Shown here piece after piece: positions 14,999-23,807 of a stretch of 23,807 nucleotides of DNA. Position numbers and translations under genes: made by a program. Positions within the stretch are counted from its first letter, which is position 1, and each line of letters starts with the position of its first letter. The DNA is from JBDTMC01 sp039934475 (GTDB lineage Bacteria > Acidobacteriota > Terriglobia > Bryobacterales > Bryobacteraceae). The notes under the pieces are model-generated. The model made no database searches. It was not told the origin of the DNA and saw only the letters and a program-made list of their open reading frames with translations. Location of the stretch: contig JBDTMC010000063.1 of assembly GCA_039934475.1 (NCBI GenBank), positions 1-23,807 on the forward strand, read 5' to 3'.

Positions 14999-16992
14999 GC
15001 GACCTTTCGTTCCTCCTCGAAATCGGTGCTGAAGAGATCCCCGACTGGATGATCCAGCCCGCGCTAAAGCACCTGCGCGATCTTTTTGAAGCAGTAATCG
15101 CCGACTACTCTCTGGGCGGCACAGTCGCCTGGGTGGATGGCACTCCGCGCCGCCTCACGCTGCGTGCCGATGGCATCATTGCACGCCAGGCCGACACCGA
15201 AGAGACCGTGATGGGTCCGCCAAAATCCGCTGCCTACAAAGACGGCAAGCCCACTGGCGCGCTCACTGGCTTTGCCAAGAAGATGGGCATCGGCGTGGAC
15301 GAACTACGGATAGAAGCCACTCCCAAGGGCGAGTATCTCGCTTACACGAAGAAGGTGGCCGGCCGTCCCGCGCTGGAGATCCTGGCGGCGGAACTGCCCG
15401 GTGTCATAACGAAGATTTACTTCCCGAAGGCGATGTACTGGACCGGCAAGGGCGGCATCCGCTTCATCCGGCCCATCCGCTGGATTGTCGCGCTGCTGGG
15501 CGATCAAGTAGTCCCGTTTGAGTTAGCCGGTGTGAAGTCGGGTAACACGACGAACGGCCACCGCCGCCTGGGCGTTGCCAATGTACCCGTCACGGTCGAT
15601 AACTACGAGCAAGAACTGAGTTCCAACTTCGTCCTGCTGCGTGCCGCTGATCGCCGCGCCAAGATTGAAGCGGAGATTCACACCGTGCTCGCGGGCACGG
15701 GCTTGGTGCATCGCGAAGACGCGTCGCTGTTGGAAACGCTCACCTACCTTACTGAGTTCCCCACGCCAATCCTCGGCGGCTTCGATCCGTCGTATCTGGA
15801 ATTGCCCGCCGAGGTGCTAGTCACTGTGATGCGGCACCATCAGCGGTACTTCTCGCTGGAAACGCCTGACGGCCGTCTGGCTCCGTTCTTCGTAACAGTA
15901 ATGAACACCAGCGCCGACCCGGACGGCTTGGTTCGCCAGGGGAACGAACGCGTGCTCCGCGCGCGCTTCAATGACGGCCGGTTCTTTTGGGACTTCGATC
16001 AGCAGAAGAAACTCGCCGACCGCGTGGACGACCTGAAGAACGTCACCTTCCAGGCGAAGCTCGGTTCTTATTACGACAAGTCGCAGCGCGTGGTCGCGCT
16101 GATCAAAGAGCTTGGCGGCGGGGAAGATGCCCAGCGCGCGGCGTTGCTGGCTAAGTGCGATCTTACTTGCGAAATGGTGAAGGAGTTCACGGAACTGCAG
16201 GGCATTGTCGGCGGCCTCTATGCCCGCCATCAGGGCGAAACCGAAGAGGTAGCCCTGGCCATCTACGACCAGTACAAACCGGAGAGCATGGAAGACGCTC
16301 TGCCGGGCACCGTGAACGGGCAGTTACTCTCCTTGGCCGACAAACTGGATACGCTGCGCGGCTGTTTCGCCATCGGCTTGATGCCGAGCGGATCCAAAGA
16401 CCCGTTTGCACTGCGACGCGCGGCCCAGGGCATCGTCCGCATTCTCGCCGAAGGGCAACTGAACATCCCCGTACCCACAGACGGTGAACTGGGCACGTTC
16501 TTCCGGGACCGCATCGAATACTACTTCCGCGAAGTCCGTAAGTTCCCTTACGACGAAGTACGCGCCACCATGGGCGCCGGCTTTGCGGACATTAAGGATC
16601 TGGCGGCGCGGTTGGAAGCTCTGCATGCCGTCCGTCCGACCGAGAATTTCGAGCCGCTGGCTGCGGGCTTCAAACGCATACAGAATATTCTTCGCCAGGC
16701 GCAGTTCGCCCAAGGCGGGCAAGTCGATGAGGCGCTGCTGGAAGCGGGTCCCGAAAGGGATCTTTGGGAGGCCTTCGCCCTGGTGACAGCCGCCAACAAG
16801 GTGGAGAGTTCTAACTATCGTCTGGCGCTGGAGGCTATTGCCAATCTTCGCCCCGCGGTGGACACGTTCTTCGACAAGGTCCTGGTGAACTCGCCTGATG
16901 CGCGCGTTCGCCAGAACCGTTTGAATTTACTCAGCTCTTTACTTACTGAGTCATCCGCGATCGCCGATTTTTCGGAGATCGTAACTTCCTAA
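14995..16992 (+). CDS. glyS: Glycyl-tRNA synthetase beta subunit
   Basis: 665 residues. It starts MSDLSFLLEIGAEEIPDWMI, the typical opening (LLEIGTEELP in many species). It continues with TVMGPPKSAAYKDGKPTGAL, TGFAKKMG, FPKAMYWTGKGGIRFIRPIR, ITKIYFPK, EVLVTVMRHHQRYFSLE and DPFALRRAAQGIVRIL. The C-terminal anticodon-binding (DALR-like) region runs to the end (VNSPDARVRQNRLNLLSSL). It supplies tRNA recognition for the glycine enzyme. The ATGA overlap with glyQ indicates translational coupling and a balanced ratio of subunits. No damage is seen. The gap to the next gene is 49 bases, so ppdK may be co-transcribed. Confidence 0.97.
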   Translation: MSDLSFLLEIGAEEIPDWMIQPALKHLRDLFEAVIADYSLGGTVAWVDGTPRRLTLRADGIIARQADTEETVMGPPKSAAYKDGKPTGALTGFAKKMGIGVDELRIEATPKGEYLAYTKKVAGRPALEILAAELPGVITKIYFPKAMYWTGKGGIRFIRPIRWIVALLGDQVVPFELAGVKSGNTTNGHRRLGVANVPVTVDNYEQELSSNFVLLRAADRRAKIEAEIHTVLAGTGLVHREDASLLETLTYLTEFPTPILGGFDPSYLELPAEVLVTVMRHHQRYFSLETPDGRLAPFFVTVMNTSADPDGLVRQGNERVLRARFNDGRFFWDFDQQKKLADRVDDLKNVTFQAKLGSYYDKSQRVVALIKELGGGEDAQRAALLAKCDLTCEMVKEFTELQGIVGGLYARHQGETEEVALAIYDQYKPESMEDALPGTVNGQLLSLADKLDTLRGCFAIGLMPSGSKDPFALRRAAQGIVRILAEGQLNIPVPTDGELGTFFRDRIEYYFREVRKFPYDEVRATMGAGFADIKDLAARLEALHAVRPTENFEPLAAGFKRIQNILRQAQFAQGGQVDEALLEAGPERDLWEAFALVTAANKVESSNYRLALEAIANLRPAVDTFFDKVLVNSPDARVRQNRLNLLSSLLTESSAIADFSEIVTS

Positions 16993-17041
16993 TCATCATG
17001 CATACCGATCTTTTCAATTTCCAAGGAGAAATAGGAGCCCA

Positions 17042-19795
<2,754 letters not shown>

Positions 19796-19821
19796 GTAGG
19801 TTCGTTATAAGTTGAGTGAGG

Positions 19822-19859
19822 CAAACGGCCCGCCCGGAGTGATCCGGGCGGGCCGTTTG
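19822..19859. terminator. Strong intrinsic terminator, probably serving both convergent genes
   Basis: A perfect 17-bp stem, AAACGGCCCGCCCGGA on the left arm with its complement on the right plus one outer C-G pair, around a GTGA loop. The arms end in AAA/TTT, so it can work in both directions. It lies 26 bases after the ppdK stop and two bases from the stop of the HEAT-like gene on the other strand. Confidence 0.85.
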
Positions 19860-19861
19860 TG

Positions 19862-20466
19862 TTACTTCTTGCTTTGGTCGTATAACACGGCTTCACAGGC
19901 TGCCCGCCTATCGGGATGGCAGATTCCGACGGCCACTCTGGCCGCAGACAACACATTTGCCGCCGCTTTATAGTCAAAGAGGCTGCGATTGTGATCGTCG
20001 ATCGCGCGGACTGCGGCGATTTCGTCGTGTAGTATCCCCATCAGTGTTATAGCAGCCATCTCTTTACCAAACCGACTCACATCCTTACCCTCCAGATACT
20101 TGAGTATCGACGGGATCGCCGGCAGTCCGATAGCGGTGAGGCCTCCGAGGCGGGAAACGTCGGCACGGAATGTCCGCGAAAGGGGTACGCGACTTCACTC
20201 GGGTCAGCGGGCTCAATGAACGGGAGGTACCTGGCCAGCAGGGGAGCGTACTTGGTATCGCGTAACGTGCCGATTTCCCGCAGAGCATAGTCCACACAAA
20301 ACGGAAGAGCGGCTGTTTTCTTGTCGAGGTAATCAACTAACTGCGCAACCCGTTCTTTCATCGCGTCGGCGGGCGCGAATTCCGTGCAGCCCGTCGCGCC
20401 GGTTTGGGTGAATGCAGTACTCCCGGAGCCGATCAGCAGCAAGAGCAAAAATACCTTGATCCTCAT
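19862..20466 (-). pseudogene. Secreted HEAT-like repeat protein broken by a single-base frameshift
   Basis: Two frames together give one sensible protein of about 201 residues. The first frame, from the ATG at 20466, encodes a signal peptide (MRIKVFLLLLLIGSGSTAFT) and then QLVDYLDKKTAALPFCVDYA, LREIGTLRDTKYAPLLARYL and PFIEPADPSEVAYPF..., up to TFPASEA near 20145. The second frame continues as LTAIGLPAIPSILKYLEGKD, VSRFGKEMAAITLMGILHDE and so on to AVLYDQSKK at 19862. The join SEA|LTAIGLPAIPSIL is what homologous HEAT-like proteins look like. One base appears to be missing in the GGCC run (about 20139-20146). It may be a sequencing error or a real decay; the stop codons at 20077 and beyond would otherwise cut it. 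Confidence 0.65.
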
Positions 20467-20475
20467 CCGGACGCA

Positions 20476-20718
20476 CTACCGCTTTGGCGAGTCCTCAGCG
20501 CCTGTGGCCGCGCGGCCGGCCTGAACGAGTAATCGCAGAGCCCGGTTCACAGATTCCCCATCGGGGAATAGCTCTGCCAGATCAGGGTCAATCAAAACCA
20601 GATTCGTACCTGCGCGAGCGTTGGCATAGTATTTGCCGCGGATGCCGCCCTCGAGGGTAGAGAGATCGTATTCCTCTCTCAATTCGTCATTCGGCGCTTT
20701 TTCGGATTCCTTCTTCAT
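20476..20718 (-). CDS. Antitoxin partner of BrnT-type toxin
   Basis: 80 residues from the ATG at 20718, starting MKKESEKAPNDELREEYDLS, then TLEGGIRGKYYANARAGTNL and VLIDPDLAELFPDGESVNRA. The pattern EYD...GKY...GTN.V.IDPD.A..FPD.ESVN.ALR.L belongs to small DNA-binding-like antitoxins often found beside RelE/BrnT-like toxins. It is not the classical BrnA sequence. It would bind the toxin and its own promoter. It overlaps the 3' end of the toxin gene by 32 bases, so translation is likely coupled. The frame upstream of 20718 (to 20802) runs inside the toxin gene and is rejected. Confidence 0.65.
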   Translation of the reverse strand: MKKESEKAPNDELREEYDLSTLEGGIRGKYYANARAGTNLVLIDPDLAELFPDGESVNRALRLLVQAGRAATGAEDSPKR

Positions 20719-20977
20719 ATTGGCGTCGTTCCGAGCGCGTGGCGTAGCGCGCACTGATAATCCGTACCCGATTCCCGCGCTCGCAATGAGCCACGAATAC
20801 AATCTGTTCGTCCCTAGTATGGCCTATTGTGACCTCCCGTTGCTCCGATTCGGAATGGTCCGGGTCGGGGTAGGTGATCGCTAAAGGATCCATAAACACT
20901 CCCGCGGCCTCCTCGAACGAGATGCGATGCTTTCGTCGATTCAGAGCCGCCTTCCGGCCATCCCACTCGAACGTCAC
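20687..20977 (-). CDS. BrnT-family toxin
   Basis: 96 residues. MTFEWDGRKAALNRRKHRIS, FEEAAGVFMDPLAITYPDPD, SEQREVTIGHTRDEQIVFVA, and RVRIISARYATRSERRQYE carry the BrnT hallmarks: FEWD..K...N..KH.ISFEEA..VF.D, the E-R....G segment, and RIISAR.A...ER..Y. BrnT is a RelE-fold ribonuclease-like toxin; the activity is family knowledge. The start is the GTG at 20977, preceded by GAGGG at close spacing. The toxin comes first and the antitoxin second, the order usual for BrnTA. It is divergent from the glycosidase gene, 138 bases away. Confidence 0.85.
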   Translation of the reverse strand: MTFEWDGRKAALNRRKHRISFEEAAGVFMDPLAITYPDPDHSESEQREVTIGHTRDEQIVFVAHCERGNRVRIISARYATRSERRQYEEGIRKSAE

Positions 20978-21038
20978 GCCCTCAGTCTAGCGCGTAATAG
21001 CCCCAGTGAAACGCGAAAGGCCACGTTTCCAGGTTAGA

Positions 21039-21110
21039 TTGGGAATAACAGACCAGAAATACTGATATAGGCGATATACTGGTGACGCTGGCCAAGTCAC
21101 GCCAGTAAGG
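21039..21110 (+). promoter_or_regulatory. Promoter and 5' leader hairpin of the GH39-like gene
   Basis: TTGGGA (21039-21044) and TGATAT (21063-21068) with 18 bases between may form a promoter; TATACT at 21075-21080 is another -10 candidate. UACUGG-UGAC (21077-21086) pairs with GUCA-CG-CCAGUA (21096-21107) with a two-base bulge, making a ten-pair hairpin that ends exactly before the AAGGA ribosome binding site. Confidence 0.4.
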
Positions 21111-21115
21111 ACACC

Positions 21116-22639
21116 ATGAAATCAACTCCGCTCGCAGTTTTGCTCCTGGTAGCCGGGCTCGCAGCCGGCGCCGCGCCAGTCAAGGTCGACGTATCTTGGG
21201 ACAAGGTGAAGGGACCATGGAAGACCACGGCGACGTTGCAGGTGGTAGTGAATCCGCCGCTGCGGCCGGGATCGCCCATTCATGACCGCGCGTTCGCCGA
21301 ACTGAAGCGCCTTGGCGCCGACTATGTGCGGTACGTGCCGTGGCTTCCGTATCCACGGCTGGGCGTAGCGGAGTTGGAGCCGCCTACGAAAGAGAAGACG
21401 TCGTGGGATTTCACACTCATCGATCCAACGACGCTTGCCTTTCTGAATGCCACCCAGGGGCATTCTGTGATGCTGAACTTCAGCACCATCCCGGCGTGGA
21501 TGTTCCAGACTCCCCAGCCTGTGCCGTATCCCGATAACCCCGATGAGCCCGTCTGGAACTATACCCAAGGGACTGAGCCGCGTGACCCGTCGCTGAAGGA
21601 AATCGGAAACTACTTTGCGCGAGTTGTGGGGTGGTATGTGAACGGCGGGTTCACGGACGAACTCGGGAAGAGACACGAATCAGGGCACCACTTCAAGGTT
21701 GACTATTGGGAAGTGTTGAACGAGCCCGATTTCGAGCACCAGACGACGCCGCAGCAGTACACCGCCCGCTACGACGCGGTTGTGGGAGCGGTTCGCAAAG
21801 TATCACCGGGGACGAAGTTCGTTGGCATTTCCGTCGCCATCCCCGGCAACACGCCCGATATGTTTGAGTATTTCCTTAATCACAAGAACCATAAACCGGG
21901 CATCCCGCTGGACATGATCTCATATCATTTCTACGCCACGCCAGCAGCTGACGAGTCTGAGGCGTCGCAGCAACATACGTTCTTCACACAGGCGGATGGC
22001 TTCCTGAATACGGCCCGGTATATCGAATCCATGCGGAAACGGTTATCGCCGGAAACGCGCACCACCATCAATGAAACGGGGTGTATCGCGGCCGACGATA
22101 TGGATCAGGGGCTACCTGGCCACGTTGTGAAGGCAATTCCGGAGTCATATTGGAACCTCTGCGGGGCTACCTATGCGTATGTATTTGGGAACCTCGCGGA
22201 GATGGGCATCGATGTCGTGGGTGAATCGCAGCTCCTCGGATATCCCACTCAGTTTCCGAGTGTCTCGATGCTCGATTGGAACACGGGCGCGCCGAACGCC
22301 CGTTTCCGTATCCTTGAGCTGTTGAAGGGCAGTTTCCTTGCGGGTGGGAAGATTGTTGTCACCAACAGCCCGTCGCCCTTCGTCTACACCCTGGCGACGA
22401 TTCAGGCGACGGGCGAGCGCAAACTGCTACTGGTGAACAAACGCGACCGCGACGTCGACATCACGCTGCCGCGACGCGCCAGCCGCGTGGAGTATGTGGA
22501 TCAGACGACGAAGGCCGATCCTCCAGCGTCGCAAGCGGTCACCGGCGACGCGCTCACGTTGCATGGCTACAGTGTCGCCGTAGTTACGATGGCGTCAGAA
22601 CAGCCTATTGAGTCCACGCAAAGTTCTCCAACACGTTGA
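21116..22639 (+). CDS. Secreted clan GH-A glycosidase, GH39-like
   Basis: 507 residues with a signal peptide (MKSTPLAVLLLVAGLAAGAA). The TIM-barrel part contains RLGADYVRYVPWLPYPRLGV, GHSVMLNFSTIPAWMF, and the acid/base motif YWEVLNEPDFEH (E203). The likely nucleophile is E320 in TTINETG, 117 residues later, the spacing usual for GH39-type enzymes (beta-xylosidases and alpha-L-iduronidases). A small beta domain at the end (RKLLLVNKRDRDVDITLPRR, ALTLHGYSVAVVTM) completes the family form. It probably cleaves plant- or microbe-derived polysaccharide outside the cytoplasm; the linkage is unknown. AAGGA sits five bases before the ATG, next to the leader hairpin. The last 35 bases overlap the convergent gene. 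Confidence 0.8.
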   Translation: MKSTPLAVLLLVAGLAAGAAPVKVDVSWDKVKGPWKTTATLQVVVNPPLRPGSPIHDRAFAELKRLGADYVRYVPWLPYPRLGVAELEPPTKEKTSWDFTLIDPTTLAFLNATQGHSVMLNFSTIPAWMFQTPQPVPYPDNPDEPVWNYTQGTEPRDPSLKEIGNYFARVVGWYVNGGFTDELGKRHESGHHFKVDYWEVLNEPDFEHQTTPQQYTARYDAVVGAVRKVSPGTKFVGISVAIPGNTPDMFEYFLNHKNHKPGIPLDMISYHFYATPAADESEASQQHTFFTQADGFLNTARYIESMRKRLSPETRTTINETGCIAADDMDQGLPGHVVKAIPESYWNLCGATYAYVFGNLAEMGIDVVGESQLLGYPTQFPSVSMLDWNTGAPNARFRILELLKGSFLAGGKIVVTNSPSPFVYTLATIQATGERKLLLVNKRDRDVDITLPRRASRVEYVDQTTKADPPASQAVTGDALTLHGYSVAVVTMASEQPIESTQSSPTR

Positions 22640-23453
22640 GCGACGTGAACGCTGAGCCGTTGAACCGAAGGCCAAGCGCGCCAACACCAAAGCCGGAAGT
22701 CAGAAACTCGATGTTGCCCCGGATGCCGATGGTGGAAGCCCATTCGTCAGGCAGGGCGAACGCGGCGTGCTCGTAGGGGCCTAATGAAAACTGCTTGGTA
22801 TCGATGATCTGGCCCGCCTCGTTACGGATGTTCAGCGGGATAACAACGGAGTTGGTTGTGGGATTCGCCATGGCGATGCCTGTGGTGAAGACGGTGTTGT
22901 CGAAGGGCAGAACGAAGTGGCTCGCGAATTGATTCACCGAGGGCACTACCGCTTCTTGGGCCTGTCCGCCAGGGTTGAATTGCCGGAATATGGCAAACAT
23001 CCCGACCGAATCGCTATTGGTCTGCGACAGTAACGCCCACCCCTGAGTTAAGGTCGGGTTGTTTCCCGTGGTACCGAAGGTGGTACTCGCGGCGGTGTCG
23101 AGTGATATGGTGAGTCCACTGACGACGCCGACGCCCGCGATGGGCACAAAGAAGTCGTTGCCGTTATCGTCGAGAAAGAGGACGTCGAACGACGTCGCGT
23201 GATTCTCCAGATTAACCAATGTAATGGTGGTTTGCCATGAGGCTCCGTCCACGAATTGCGGAATCACTCGATCCCCAGTAAAGACTACGACTCCAGGGCT
23301 CCTCGATGCGGCTTGACGCTGCACCGGAGTGCGTTTCGAGAGTGTCTGGAAGTTGGCGCGGGAACCGGCTTGACGGTTGCCCAACCCGGTAACGGTTTGT
23401 GCGAAAGAGGATAATCCCAAGCAGAGTGCCAGTGCGGTCATTCGATACTTCAT
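22605..23453 (-). CDS. Secreted acidobacterial protein with beta-sandwich-like repeat, unknown function
   Basis: 282 residues, with a signal peptide (MKYRMTALALCLGLSSFAQT). The body starts with VIPQFVDGASWQTTITLVNL and then has hydrophobic beta strands: SFDVLFLDDNGNDFFVPI, TISLDTAASTTFG, GWALLSQTNSDSVGMFAIFR, EAVVPSVNQFASHFVLPFDN, GIAMANPTTNSVVIPLNIRN. The phrase P.F.DG..W.TTI.LVN is one I know from many acidobacterial secreted proteins of unknown function. The ATG at 23453 is preceded by AGGG eight bases upstream. Its 3' end overlaps the glycosidase gene. Confidence 0.75.
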   Translation of the reverse strand: MKYRMTALALCLGLSSFAQTVTGLGNRQAGSRANFQTLSKRTPVQRQAASRSPGVVVFTGDRVIPQFVDGASWQTTITLVNLENHATSFDVLFLDDNGNDFFVPIAGVGVVSGLTISLDTAASTTFGTTGNNPTLTQGWALLSQTNSDSVGMFAIFRQFNPGGQAQEAVVPSVNQFASHFVLPFDNTVFTTGIAMANPTTNSVVIPLNIRNEAGQIIDTKQFSLGPYEHAAFALPDEWASTIGIRGNIEFLTSGFGVGALGLRFNGSAFTSLNVLENFAWTQ

Positions 23454-23491
23454 GGGACGACCCTAGCACGTTCGGCTCCAAAAGACTCTTG

Positions 23492-23807
23492 CTACTCGCT
23501 TGGCAGGACGCCGGACGCAAAGTAGTCGCGAATGCGTTCACGGTTCGGCCCCTGCAGCTTCGCGGCTTCGGCGAAGTATCGGACGGCGTCGGCCGCAACC
23601 GCGCCATCGCCTAGACGGAAGATCCACGGGACATTAGCGCCCATCAACGTCCGGTCGGTGGATAGTGCGATCAGCGGCACCATCGTCTTTGCGGCAATCT
23701 GCCCCGCCAGATGGGCTGCAGCGCGATCCGTTGCAATGAGGCCAATCATTTGCGGCTGGTAGATCAGATTTACTAGTGCGGTGGAAGATTTTCCCCAGGA
23801 TTCTTCC
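23492..23807 (-). CDS. Periplasmic binding protein-like (ABC-type, receptor-ligand fold) C-terminal part, 5' partial
   Basis: The frame is open to the window edge and encodes EESWGKSSTALVNLIYQPQM, IGLIATDRAAAHLAGQIAAK, TMVPLIALSTDRTLMGANVP, WIFRLGDGAVAADAVRYFAE, then AAKLQGPNRERIRDYFASGV. The core ...VIGLIATDRAAAHLA...VPLIALSTD...PWIFRL follows branched-chain amino-acid-type solute-binding or receptor proteins. An internal ATG at 23749 is not a real start, since the conserved part continues upstream of it. The gene ends shortly after this domain piece, which is early for a full binding protein; it may be a fusion with only half of the fold, or a domain at a C-terminus. Confidence 0.65.
   Translation of the reverse strand, partial: EESWGKSSTALVNLIYQPQMIGLIATDRAAAHLAGQIAAKTMVPLIALSTDRTLMGANVPWIFRLGDGAVAADAVRYFAEAAKLQGPNRERIRDYFASGVLPSE

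Overview
The window looks like a chromosomal segment from a soil-type Acidobacteriota, most likely a relative of Solibacter/Bryobacter. The main evidence is the first gene, a secreted serine hydrolase carrying the C-terminal domain typical of Solibacter proteins (TIGR03437 type). Supporting signs are a high-GC sequence, a TonB protein of the acidobacterial form starting MFEQSFVD, many secreted proteins and a long FG-GAP repeat protein. Taxonomy is an inference from protein style only.

Layout. 1-2.6 kb: the 3' part of the serine hydrolase (+), a small membrane protein (-), a truncated nucleotidyltransferase (-) and, upstream of it, a short partner ORF (-). 2.6-5.5 kb: a Tat-exported enolase-superfamily protein (-), a divergent TonB gene (+), and dedA (-) translationally coupled to ligA. 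5.5-9.8 kb: ligA (-), a divergent lipid/diacylglycerol kinase (+), and a secreted heparinase-like protein (-). 9.8-10.36 kb holds no protein gene. Its right half (about 10088-10357, + strand) folds by hand into a multi-helix RNA ending in a strong intrinsic terminator, and it is the most interesting object in the window. 10.36-11.1 kb: a small secreted WXXGXW-repeat protein and a zinc-ribbon protein (both -). 11.2-13.36 kb: a secreted FG-GAP protein with 14 calcium-binding loops, bracketed by two near-identical 21-bp direct repeats. 13.46-19.8 kb: a housekeeping block recO-glyQ-glyS-ppdK (+), closed by a 17-bp-stem terminator. 19.86-21 kb: a frameshifted HEAT-like secreted protein and a BrnT-type toxin with its antitoxin (-). 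21.1-23.8 kb: a GH39-like secreted glycosidase (+), a secreted acidobacterial protein (-), and the C-terminal end of a periplasmic-binding-protein-like gene (-) running off the window.

The genes mix housekeeping (DNA repair and ligation, glycyl-tRNA synthesis, pyruvate/PEP interconversion, envelope lipid handling) with secreted enzymes and surface proteins suited to a heterotrophic soil life. Two genes (FG-GAP and HEAT-like) show probable single-base disruptions and one nucleotidyltransferase is truncated. Four of the five convergent gene pairs overlap at their 3' coding ends.
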